Shown here: one piece after another, positions 1 through 5,776 of the stretch | Layout: every line of letters begins with the position of its first letter | Numbering within the stretch: the stretch's first letter is position 1 | Assembly (NCBI GenBank): GCA_947565265.1 | Contig: CANOFK010000089.1 | Coordinates: 1-5,798 of the forward strand | DNA length: 5,798 nucleotides | Reading direction: 5' to 3' | DNA from: an uncultured Clostridia bacterium | Lineage (GTDB): Bacteria > Bacillota > Clostridia > Oscillospirales > Acutalibacteraceae | Translations under genes and position numbers: made by a program | Notes under the pieces: model-generated | What the model was told of the DNA's origin: nothing | The model's database searches: none | Seen by the model: the letters and a program-made list of their open reading frames with translations, nothing else

Positions 1-7
1 CTAAACC

Positions 8-30
8 GCCGGAGGCAGACGCCGGAGGCA
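8..30. repeat. Short direct repeat (GCCGGAGGCA, two copies)
   Basis: The 10-mer GCCGGAGGCA occurs at 8-17 and again at 21-30, a 13-bp period, followed by a decayed third unit (CACCGGGGG). The core GCCGGAGGC also occurs in reverse complement at 5727-5735 and 5763-5771, at the other edge of the window. This suggests a dispersed intergenic repeat of the genome rather than a gene-specific operator, but with GC-rich DNA a 9-mer alone is weak evidence. The left side of the element is cut by the window edge. Confidence 0.5.
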
Positions 31-130
31 AACACCGGGGGACGGCGGGCCTAGAAAGGGCGGTAAGGGTATTGTGGGCAGGGGGGTTTCCAAATATGCC
101 CAGGGGGCGGGGAAAATTTGGCGGAGGGGG

Positions 131-160
131 TTGACAAACTATACTAAAAAGGTATATATT
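131..160 (+). promoter_or_regulatory. Sigma-A-type promoter of nifS-nifU with an overlapping palindrome
   Basis: A consensus -35 box TTGACA lies at 131-136 and a -10 box TATATT at 155-160, with an 18-bp spacer; TATATA at 153-158 would give 16 bp. This is an AT-rich island in otherwise GC-rich DNA and points at nifS, with a start of transcription expected near 167. The spacer holds an inverted repeat, TATAC (140-144), seven bases, GTATA (152-156), which touches the -10 box and could be a repressor site. Rrf2-family regulators such as IscR commonly control nifS/nifU operons. Assigning this palindrome to IscR is inference. Confidence 0.75.
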
Positions 161-172
161 AATCTGGCAGGG

Positions 173-245
173 GCAAGCTATAGAGGTTTCCTCTGCGTGA
201 AAAGGATCACACGGACGGACAGGGGGATGGTCACGCTTGCTTTTT
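173..245 (+). promoter_or_regulatory. Structured nifS leader, possible attenuator
   Basis: In the predicted 5' untranslated region the 3' arm TCACGCTTGC (231-240) can pair in two parts: GCTTGC (235-240) with GCAAGC (173-178), and TCAC (231-234) with GTGA (197-200). Between those partners sits a small local hairpin, AGAGG-TTT-CCTCT (182-194), so the whole makes a three-way junction. The stem is followed directly by TTTTT (241-245) and then by the nifS ribosome binding site at 274-280. A stem followed by a T-run ahead of the gene is how an intrinsic terminator-type attenuator looks, although five T is short. I do not recognise a known riboswitch or T-box consensus here. Confidence 0.35.
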
Positions 246-290
246 GGGGGATGATCAGGCTTACCCATTTGGAAAGGAAGTTTATGGTAT

Positions 291-1499
291 ATGGAGAACA
301 TTAGGAAAGTATACGCCGACAACGCGGCCACCACGGCGGTTTCGGACGAGGTGCTGGAGGCTATGCTGCCCTTTTTTAAAGAGGTGTACGGGAACCCTTC
401 GAGCCTGTACGAACTGGGCCAGCAGGCCAAGGCCCCCCTGGAACAGGCCAGGGCCGATGTGGCCGCCTGCCTGGGGGCGAAACCCCAGGAGATCTACTTT
501 ACAAGCTGCGGAAGCGAAAGCGACAACTGGGCCATTAAGGGCGCTGCCCGTGCCATGCGGAAGAAACAGGGGAAGGACCATATCATCACCTCTGCCTTTG
601 AGCACCACGCGGTGCTGCATACCTGCCAGGCACTGGAAAAAGAGGGCTTTACCGTAACCTACCTGGACGTGCACCAGGACGGGCTGGTGCGGCCGGAGGA
701 ACTGGAGGCGGCTATTACCGAAAAGACCGCCCTGGTGACGGTGATGTACGCCAACAACGAGATCGGCACCGTGCAGCCCATTGCGGAGATCGGCGCGGTT
801 TGCCAAAAACATGGGGTGCTGTTCCACACGGACGCGGTGCAGGCCATCGGCAATGTGCACATCCACGTGAAAGAGCAACACATTGATATGCTCTCGCTGA
901 GCGGGCACAAGATACACGCGCCCAAGGGGGTGGGGGCGCTGTATATCCGCAGCGGCGTGGCCGTGGAGAACTTTATGGACGGCGGGGCCCAGGAGCGGGG
1001 CCGCCGGGCCGGCACGGAGAACGTGGCGGAGATTGTGGGGCTGGCCACGGCCATGAAACGGGCCACGGAGAGCATCGACCAGCGCGTTGCCCGGCTGACA
1101 CCCATGCGGGACAGGCTGATTGCGGGGCTTTCTCAAATTACACGCAGCCGCCTGAACGGCAGCAGGGAACACCGGCTGCCGGGGAATGTGAGTTTCTGTT
1201 TCCAGGGGATAGAGGGGGAAAGCCTGCTGCTGCTGCTGGATATGCACGGCATCAGCGCCTCTTCGGGCTCGGCCTGCACCAGCGGGTCGCTGGACCCCAG
1301 CCATGTGCTGCTGGCCATTGGCCTGCCCCACGCGGTGGCCCACGGCTCGTTGCGGATCTCCTTTGGGGACTATAACACCGAGGAGGATGTGGACTATATT
1401 TTGCAGGTGCTGCCGGGGATCATCGAGCGGCTGCGGAAGATGTCCCCCCTATGGGACGCCATTGAGAAGGGGACGGTTGACTATGACCCGTATATGTGA
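291..1499 (+). CDS. nifS: Cysteine desulfurase, NifS/IscS class I
   Basis: PLP-dependent enzyme that converts L-cysteine to L-alanine and carries the released sulfur as a persulfide to the Fe-S scaffold; cytosolic. The 402-residue product is full length for the family (about 380-410). Visible landmarks: N-terminal YADNAATT (8-15), the FEHHAV segment with the PLP-stacking histidine (H105), YANNEIGT (153-160), HTDAVQ with the PLP-nitrogen aspartate D181 and Q184, [10 protein letters not shown] with the Schiff-base lysine K207, RAGTEN (239-244), and the mobile loop SSGSACTSG with the sulfur-accepting cysteine C329. The ATG at 291 is preceded by GGAAAGGAAG (271-280), ten bases away, and the protein starts right before the conserved fold. 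It heads a two-gene operon with nifU. Sulfur feeds the downstream NifU; no iscR gene lies between the promoter and nifS. The family call is very secure; the label nifS rather than iscS is by clostridial convention and does not imply nitrogen fixation. Confidence 0.97.
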   Translation: MENIRKVYADNAATTAVSDEVLEAMLPFFKEVYGNPSSLYELGQQAKAPLEQARADVAACLGAKPQEIYFTSCGSESDNWAIKGAARAMRKKQGKDHIITSAFEHHAVLHTCQALEKEGFTVTYLDVHQDGLVRPEELEAAITEKTALVTVMYANNEIGTVQPIAEIGAVCQKHGVLFHTDAVQAIGNVHIHVKEQHIDMLSLSGHKIHAPKGVGALYIRSGVAVENFMDGGAQERGRRAGTENVAEIVGLATAMKRATESIDQRVARLTPMRDRLIAGLSQITRSRLNGSREHRLPGNVSFCFQGIEGESLLLLLDMHGISASSGSACTSGSLDPSHVLLAIGLPHAVAHGSLRISFGDYNTEEDVDYILQVLPGIIERLRKMSPLWDAIEKGTVDYDPYM

Positions 1500-1672
1500 G
1501 CGCGCCCGGCTTAGGCGGGCGGGCAGGGTGCTTAGGCGGGCCCTGCTGCTGCGCTTGCCTTGCCTGCTCATCAACCTGGCGGTACAGGGGGGCAGGGAGT
1601 TCAGCCAGGAGATAGCGGACCATCGCACATACAGGAACATCATGAGAAATAGCAAAAGAGAGGGCAGATAAT
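1500..1672. other. Long nifS-nifU intercistronic gap with 12-bp direct repeat and GC hairpins
   Basis: The two operon genes are separated by 173 nt, much longer than usual for this pair. The 12-mer GCTTAGGCGGGC occurs at 1509-1520 and 1530-1541, exactly 21 bp apart. GC-rich stems are possible: GCCCG (1504-1508) with CGGGC (1516-1520), and GCAGGG (1523-1528) with CCCTGC (1541-1546). None is followed by a T-run, so it is not a terminator. On the + strand one frame is open to a TAA at 1669-1671, one base before the nifU ATG, but it has no ATG with a ribosome site within the gap. On the minus strand an ATG at 1622 opens a frame across the gap, also without a ribosome site. I do not support a gene here. 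Confidence 0.5.
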
Positions 1673-2104
1673 ATGGCATACAGCGAAAAAGTGATGGACC
1701 ATTTCGCCAACCCCCGGAACGTGGGGGAGATGGAGGACTTTAGCGGCGTAGGCGAGGTGGGCAACCCCAAGTGCGGGGATATTATGCGGATGTACATTAA
1801 GGTGGAAGGGGACGTGATTACGGATGTTTCCTTTATGACCTTTGGCTGCGGGGCGGCCATTGCCACCAGCAGCATGGCCACCGAGCTGATTAAGGGGAAA
1901 ACCATTGGCGAGGCCCTGCAACTGACCAATAAGGCCGTGATGGAGGCCCTGGACGGGCTGCCCGCCGTGAAGGTGCATTGCTCGGTGCTGGCGGAGCAGG
2001 CGATTAAGGCTGCGGTTTCTGACTACTATAACCGTATGGGCATCGACCCGGAACCCATTGTGGGGGCCATTCCGGCGTGCGATAGCTGCGGCTGCGAGGG
2101 GTAG
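1673..2104 (+). CDS. nifU: IscU/NifU-type iron-sulfur cluster scaffold protein
   Basis: Scaffold on which [2Fe-2S]/[4Fe-4S] clusters are assembled from NifS-delivered sulfur and iron, then handed to apoproteins; cytosolic. At 143 residues it is the single-domain IscU-like form, without the ferredoxin and Nfu domains of Azotobacter-type NifU. The ligands are in place: C34 with D36 (PKCGD), C59 (TFGCGAA), and H102-C103 (VHCSVLAEQ). The N terminus YSEKVMDHFANPRNVG is typical. The segment recognised by HscA-type Hsp70 in proteobacterial IscU, LPPVK, reads LPAVK here (96-100). The C terminus ends in a Cys cluster, CDSCGC (136-141), absent from E. coli IscU. The ATG at 1673 has AGAGAGGG (1657-1664) eight bases upstream. 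It follows nifS in the same direction and is closed by a strong terminator 20 nt past its stop. Confidence 0.96.
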   Translation: MAYSEKVMDHFANPRNVGEMEDFSGVGEVGNPKCGDIMRMYIKVEGDVITDVSFMTFGCGAAIATSSMATELIKGKTIGEALQLTNKAVMEALDGLPAVKVHCSVLAEQAIKAAVSDYYNRMGIDPEPIVGAIPACDSCGCEG

Positions 2105-2124
2105 GGAAAAGGGGCGCGGATAGG

Positions 2125-2154
2125 AAAAGGAGGGAGCCTGGGCTCCCTCCTTTT
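2125..2154. terminator. Bidirectional intrinsic terminator between nifU and the carboxypeptidase gene
   Basis: A perfect inverted repeat: GGAGGGAGCC (2129-2138) and GGCTCCCTCC (2141-2150), flanked by AAAA (2125-2128) and TTTT (2151-2154). Read on either strand it is a GC-rich hairpin followed by T, so it can end both the nifS-nifU transcript (+) and the convergent carboxypeptidase transcript (-), whose stop codon is at 2186-2188. The tight loop is probably the four bases CTGG. Confidence 0.93.
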
Positions 2155-2185
2155 GTGTTTTGGGCTTTGGGTTTTGTGTTCTGCT

Positions 2186-3703
2186 TTACAGGTCGCGGAA
2201 TTTCTTGACCCGGCGCAACTGGCGCTGTTTCCGGCGGTAGAACACCACCAGGATCAGGTACACCGCTATGAGGGCCCCGATTACGGCCATGGCGGCGATG
2301 AACCAGGGGGACGTGAGCAGGGAACGGCCCTGCTCCCAGCCGGCGATCAGGTCGCTTCTGGGTACCGACTCGGCCGCCACAACGGGCACGGTGGCGATCA
2401 CCTCGTCTGCGTAGCGCATGGTGGCCGTGCCGATTACCTCCCCCTTTCGGATGGGCGCTTGGACCGACTCCGGCTTATTGACCGTGGTGATGATGGAACT
2501 TTGGTCTACGCTGTTGGGGAGCATCACGCTGACATTGGTTTCTGCGGCCAGCAGGAGTTCGTCTTTTTGGTAGGCGTACTCCAGTTTGACCGAACTGAGG
2601 ATATCCCCTTGGGTGGTAATGGTCTTTTTCTCCAGGCTGGTGAACGCCCAGCGGAACAGGGTGCGGGCGTCCAGCATCTCGTTGTGGATGCCCTGCTGGT
2701 AGCCCTCCATGTCCCCCATTGCCACCACGATATAGGTGTACCCCAGGGTGGTGGCCGACGCGGTGAGGCAATGGCCGGCCTGGTCGTGGGAGCCGGTTTT
2801 GACCCCGCTGGCATAGGTGTAGAAGTAGTTGATCCCGCTTTGGGGGTCCTCGAAGTTCAGGAGCATTTTGTTGGTATTGGGCAGGGTGGTGGGCTCGCTG
2901 AGATTGGTTTGTGGCTTATTGTAGGCCGGGGCGCTGGTGATGGCGGAGAAGTTGGGCAGGGTCATGGCGTACTGGGTGATGATGGCCATATCCCGTGCGG
3001 TGGAGTAGTGGTTCTCCTTATGCAGGCCGTGGGGGTTGGAGAAATGGGTGTTCCGGCAGCCCAGCTCCTGGGCTTTTTCGTTCATCAGCCGGACAAAATA
3101 GCTGCTCTCGCTGTAATCGATGGTGGCGCCGTATTCCTCCTGCTGGGCAGGGGGCGGGGTGGCGCCGGCGTCGCTGGGGGCCGCCGGGTCCTCGGGGTTG
3201 GGGGCGTTTTTGGGCACGATGCTGCCGCTGGCATACAGGGCGTCCACGTGCTCCATAAGGGTGAGGGCCGCGTCATTGCCGCTGGGGACCATCAGGAGGT
3301 ACAGCAGTTGCAGGCCCGTAAGTTCCTCCCCTACCTGCACCCCGGCCAGGGAACTGCCGGTGCCCTCCAGGTCGTCGGCCACGCTTTGGGGGACGGTGAT
3401 CACCGTGTTTTCTATGTCCGGGATGTTCTCGTAGGCAATGATGTAGGTCATGATCTTGGTCATGGAGGCCATGGGCAACTGCTCGTCCGGGTTGTAGGTG
3501 TACACCACCGTGTCGGTGTCCAGGTTCAGCATGAACAGGGACTTGCAGTGGGGGTGGTCGCTGTCCCCCTCCCGGCCGCTGTCCCAGTTGAAGGCAAAGC
3601 CTTCGGTGGCGTGGGCCGGCAGGGCGCAGAAGAACGTGAGTAGGACCCCCAACAGGGCCGCTGCCCACCGTTTGCTGGTCGCTCTGGCTGCTCTTGGTTG
3701 CAT
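2186..3703 (-). CDS. D-alanyl-D-alanine carboxypeptidase (DacF/PBP5-type, peptidase S11)
   Basis: Low-molecular-weight penicillin-binding protein that removes the terminal D-Ala of peptidoglycan pentapeptides outside the membrane. The 505-residue product has a signal peptide (basic start, hydrophobic 14-28, likely cleavage after AHA at 30-32). The catalytic motifs follow in order: S80-M-T-K83 (nucleophile and general base), S141-G-N143, and K302-T-G304. A beta-rich PBP5-like C-terminal region (about 355-450) leads to a membrane segment (about 467-489) and a basic cytoplasmic tail (RRKQRQLRRVKK), an arrangement seen in DacF-like proteins. Between the SGN motif and the next helix is a Pro/Ala/Glu-rich insertion (about 159-192). 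The start at 3703 is chosen because AGGAGG (3712-3717) lies eight bases upstream and the signal peptide begins there; an in-frame ATG at 3778 has no ribosome site and lies in hairpin DNA. It is downstream of the flippase gene in the same direction. Whether it acts in growth or sporulation cannot be told. Confidence 0.95.
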   Translation of the reverse strand: MQPRAARATSKRWAAALLGVLLTFFCALPAHATEGFAFNWDSGREGDSDHPHCKSLFMLNLDTDTVVYTYNPDEQLPMASMTKIMTYIIAYENIPDIENTVITVPQSVADDLEGTGSSLAGVQVGEELTGLQLLYLLMVPSGNDAALTLMEHVDALYASGSIVPKNAPNPEDPAAPSDAGATPPPAQQEEYGATIDYSESSYFVRLMNEKAQELGCRNTHFSNPHGLHKENHYSTARDMAIITQYAMTLPNFSAITSAPAYNKPQTNLSEPTTLPNTNKMLLNFEDPQSGINYFYTYASGVKTGSHDQAGHCLTASATTLGYTYIVVAMGDMEGYQQGIHNEMLDARTLFRWAFTSLEKKTITTQGDILSSVKLEYAYQKDELLLAAETNVSVMLPNSVDQSSIITTVNKPESVQAPIRKGEVIGTATMRYADEVIATVPVVAAESVPRSDLIAGWEQGRSLLTSPWFIAAMAVIGALIAVYLILVVFYRRKQRQLRRVKKFRDL

Positions 3704-3738
3704 TTGCTTCTCCTCCTGTTTTGGGATTGCTGGCGGAA

Positions 3739-3831
3739 GGGTGTGGGGCGGAAGGTCGTGGGGACTCTGTCCCCACACCCCTGCAAGCGCTGTGGCCGCG
3801 CTTGACCGGCCACGGGGGCCCCCTGGGGGGC
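3739..3831 (-). promoter_or_regulatory. Cluster of overlapping, mutually exclusive hairpins upstream of the carboxypeptidase gene
   Basis: Almost every base of this 93-nt stretch is in an inverted repeat. Stem A pairs GGGTGTGGGG (3739-3748) with CCCCACACCC (3771-3780), 10 of 10. Stem B pairs GTGGGGAC (3758-3765) with GTCCCCAC (3769-3776), 8 of 8, and competes with A. Stem C pairs CAAGCGC (3784-3790) with GCGCTTG (3798-3804), and stem D pairs GTGGCCG (3792-3798) with CGGCCAC (3807-3813); C and D also compete. Stem E is GCCCC (3818-3822) with GGGGC (3827-3831). On the minus strand this RNA precedes the carboxypeptidase ribosome site by about 20 nt. It may be a leader switch, or a dispersed structured intergenic repeat that happens to sit here. 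No known riboswitch consensus was recognised. Confidence 0.55.
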
Positions 3832-3883
3832 GTTTATTTTTTTAAAGAGAGATAACCCTTGATAGGTTTTGGGGTGAAGGGAT

Positions 3884-3960
3884 CTTTTATTTTTTCTTCT
3901 TTTTCTTTATTTTTTACTTTTCTTCTTTATTTGCTTTTTGTCTTTATGCTTTTTCTTTAT
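3884..3960. repeat. Polypyrimidine/polypurine tract with imperfect repeats
   Basis: A 77-nt run on the + strand is nearly all T and C with scattered A, in sharp contrast to GC-rich surroundings. Read on the minus strand it consists of imperfect units each starting ATAAAG: full CTTTAT words (plus strand) at 3905-3910, 3925-3930, 3942-3947 and 3955-3960, and a variant CTTTTAT at 3884-3890. It starts eight bases after the flippase stop codon in the direction of transcription, so the flippase mRNA would carry an A/G-rich, structure-poor tail before the hairpin cluster. It is not a terminator for the flippase, since that RNA would be A-rich, not U-rich. Confidence 0.7.
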
Positions 3961-3967
3961 GGGAGGG

Positions 3968-5617
3968 CTACATATTGCGCATATGCTTGCCGCCGCGGGT
4001 GCTGGTGGTGGTTTTGACCTCCATGTGGCGGGGGCGGACTTTCTTTTTGACGTGCAGGAGGCGGGCCAGGGTTTCGCCTTTGGGGAGCATGGCCACGTCG
4101 TCGTAGCTGACGGCCCGGAAGAGCACGATGCCTACCGCGTACACGGCCACTGCCACCAGGATGGCCGGCAGCACCGCCATGGGCGGGGACAGGAACCGCA
4201 ACAGCGCCCCATAGACCCCGTAGGAGGTAAGGCCCATCACCCCGCCGGATACTACGATGGGCGCGGCCGTGGCCAGGACGGAATCCATACGGGGCAGGCT
4301 GCGGCGCACCGCGGCAAGGTTCAGCAGCATAATGAGGAAATAGGCGATGGCCGTGCTGATGGCCGAGCCCATCACGTTGATCTCCGGGATGCCGGTGAGG
4401 AAGTAGGAGATGGCGATCTTTACCACGCCGCCAATGGCCATATCTACCACCGGGCGGGTGGTGCGGCCAAAGCTTTGCAAAATGGCGTTGGTGGTGAACA
4501 GGGTGCTGTTAAAGGCTATGGCGACGGCCAGCACCTGTAGCAGCCGGGCCGCGCCCTCGGCTACCTCCGGCCGGTTGAATAGGAACAACTGGCAGATGGG
4601 CCGGGCGAAAATGGACATACCGATGCTGGAGGGGACGGAGATCAGCAGGGTCATACGCATGGACACGGAGGCAATGTTGTTTACCCCCGGCTTGTCCCCG
4701 GAAACAATGGAGGCGGACAGCACCGGCAGCAGGCTGGTGGAGATGGGTACCACGAAGGCCCCCGGCAGGTCGAACAGCTTGCGGGCATGGCCCAACACGC
4801 CGCTGTACCAATCGGCCTGGTCTTGGGTGAAACCGGCTACGGACTTCATGCGGTCCATGAGCACGGCGCTGTCTACGAAGTCCAGCACGCTTAAAAAGCA
4901 GGCCCCCAGGGTGATGGGGATGGCAAAGCGCAGCAGGGAAACCAGCATATCCCGCCGGGGGGTGAGGGCCGGGTCGCCCGGAGGCTGGGCCCGGTCTTTG
5001 CGGCGCTGGTGGAACTTGTACAGCACCAGGTACCCAAGCCCCAGCGCCGCGCTTACCGACACGCCTACAATGGCGCCCACCGCTGCCCAGGCATCGGACT
5101 GGTATTGCCGGATAATATAGGCGGCCAGCCCCACCCCGATGGCTACCTTGGAGACGGCCTCGATAACCTGGGACACCGCGGTGGGTACCATATTGCTGCG
5201 CCCCTGGAAATAGCCCCGCAGGGCGGACATCACCGAAATGAAAAAGGCTGTGGGCGCCAGGGCGACTATGGTGTTGGCCGCCCCCGGCTTGCCTAAAAGT
5301 ACCGCGATCTGCCGGGAACCAAAGAGCATGACCAGACAACCCAACAGGCCCAGGCTGAAAAACAGCCAGAAGGCTACGGAAAATACCTGGTCGGCCTCTT
5401 TTTTGCGGCCGCGGGCATAGGCCGTGCTGACCATGCGGGATACCGCTATGGGCAGGCCGGCCGTGGAGAGCATGAGGAAAATGGTGAAGATATCGTACGC
5501 GCCGTAAAAGTACGACATCCCCTCTGCGCTGATGAAATTGGCCAGCGGTATGGAGAACAGCAGCCCCAGCACCTTCACCAGCAGCGTGGACGCCGACAGG
5601 ATCGCCGCCCCCAGCAT
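3968..5617 (-). CDS. MOP-superfamily lipid flippase, SpoVB/MurJ-like polysaccharide biosynthesis protein
   Basis: Multi-pass inner-membrane protein expected to move a polyprenyl-linked sugar precursor (lipid II or a polysaccharide unit) across the membrane. From the ATG at 5617 it has 549 residues, usual for SpoVB/YtgP-type proteins, with about 14 hydrophobic segments. Family features: N-terminal LLVKVLGLLFSIPLANFISAEG (12-33, first helix), the LRGYFQGRSNMVP segment (133-145), a basic loop (201-222) between the two halves, and a basic cytoplasmic tail (523-549). The ATG at 5617 is probably not the true start: it has no ribosome site at proper distance and sits right at the first membrane helix. 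An in-frame ATT at 5647 lies five bases after GGGGGG (5653-5658) and would give MTAQENKNGF before it; no ATG, GTG or TTG exists upstream in frame before a stop. The promoter is at 5694-5722. The carboxypeptidase lies downstream without a recognisable terminator between. Substrate is not decidable from sequence. Confidence 0.92.
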   Translation of the reverse strand: MLGAAILSASTLLVKVLGLLFSIPLANFISAEGMSYFYGAYDIFTIFLMLSTAGLPIAVSRMVSTAYARGRKKEADQVFSVAFWLFFSLGLLGCLVMLFGSRQIAVLLGKPGAANTIVALAPTAFFISVMSALRGYFQGRSNMVPTAVSQVIEAVSKVAIGVGLAAYIIRQYQSDAWAAVGAIVGVSVSAALGLGYLVLYKFHQRRKDRAQPPGDPALTPRRDMLVSLLRFAIPITLGACFLSVLDFVDSAVLMDRMKSVAGFTQDQADWYSGVLGHARKLFDLPGAFVVPISTSLLPVLSASIVSGDKPGVNNIASVSMRMTLLISVPSSIGMSIFARPICQLFLFNRPEVAEGAARLLQVLAVAIAFNSTLFTTNAILQSFGRTTRPVVDMAIGGVVKIAISYFLTGIPEINVMGSAISTAIAYFLIMLLNLAAVRRSLPRMDSVLATAAPIVVSGGVMGLTSYGVYGALLRFLSPPMAVLPAILVAVAVYAVGIVLFRAVSYDDVAMLPKGETLARLLHVKKKVRPRHMEVKTTTSTRGGKHMRNM

Positions 5618-5671
5618 GAAACCGTTCTTGTTTTCCTGTGCCGTAATGCCGTCCCCCCTTTTTTGCTTATG

Positions 5672-5684
5672 GTTCCCTAGGAAC
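5672..5684. promoter_or_regulatory. Palindrome at the flippase transcription start, possible operator
   Basis: GTTCCCTAGGAAC has 5-bp inverted arms, GTTCC (5672-5676) and GGAAC (5680-5684). It lies about 10 bases downstream of the -10 box, so near +3 to +15 of the flippase transcript. The position would suit a repressor site or a tiny leader hairpin. No regulator is assigned. Confidence 0.3.
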
Positions 5685-5693
5685 TATCTGATA

Positions 5694-5722
5694 ATTATAC
5701 CATCTTTTTCTTCGGAACGCAA
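5694..5722 (-). promoter_or_regulatory. Extended -10 promoter of the flippase gene
   Basis: On the minus strand a perfect -10 box TATAAT (5694-5699) is preceded by TGG, giving an extended -10 element. A partial -35 box TTGCGT (5717-5722) sits at the ideal 17-bp spacing. Transcription is expected to start near 5687, about 40 nt before the proposed ATT start and 70 nt before the ATG at 5617. Confidence 0.8.
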
Positions 5723-5726
5723 GGCC

Positions 5727-5771
5727 GCCTCCGGCACCCTTGAAACTTTTTGGCTGGACAAGGCCTCCGGC
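5727..5771. repeat. GCCTCCGGC repeat pair, inverted copy of the left-edge repeat
   Basis: GCCTCCGGC occurs at 5727-5735 and 5763-5771, each preceded by an AAGGC context (CAAGGCC before the first, CAAGGC overlapping the second). The longer word GCCTCCGGCGG (5763-5773) is the exact reverse complement of 6-16. The copies lie in the non-coding region upstream of the flippase promoter. Confidence 0.5.
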
Positions 5772-5776
5772 GGCGG

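Noticed and set aside
74..304. Small + strand open frame across the nifS leader, ending just inside nifS
   Set aside because: It spans the promoter and a leader with predicted structure, and its translation resembles nothing I recognise. The last in-frame ATG (284) encodes only six residues.
1223..1237. (CTG)5 trinucleotide run inside nifS
   Set aside because: It encodes five leucines in a normal hydrophobic strand and uses the preferred leucine codon; too short to suggest phase variation.
282..1343. Minus-strand open frame of 353 codons opposite nifS
   Set aside because: The + strand NifS has every catalytic residue and a good ribosome site. The antisense translation is Gly/His/Arg/Pro-rich without any recognisable domain.
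2153..3643. Long + strand open frame of 496 codons opposite the carboxypeptidase gene
   Set aside because: It is a shadow of the GC-rich minus-strand gene, with Gly/Val/His-rich low-complexity translation. The minus-strand frame carries all three penicillin-binding motifs.
3704..3778. An in-frame ATG at 3778 that would extend the carboxypeptidase by 25 residues
   Set aside because: There is no ribosome site before it, it lies inside hairpin DNA, and the extension would put a Pro-rich stretch before the signal peptide. The ATG at 3703 has AGGAGG eight bases upstream.
3814..3842. GC hairpin followed by GTTTATTTTTTT, like a + strand terminator
   Set aside because: No + strand gene ends here, so there is nothing for it to terminate. 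I treat it as part of the hairpin cluster; an antisense RNA terminator cannot be excluded.
3938..4540. + strand open frame of 200 codons starting in the pyrimidine tract
   Set aside because: It lies antisense to the flippase C-terminal half, has a His/Gly-rich translation, and no ribosome site.
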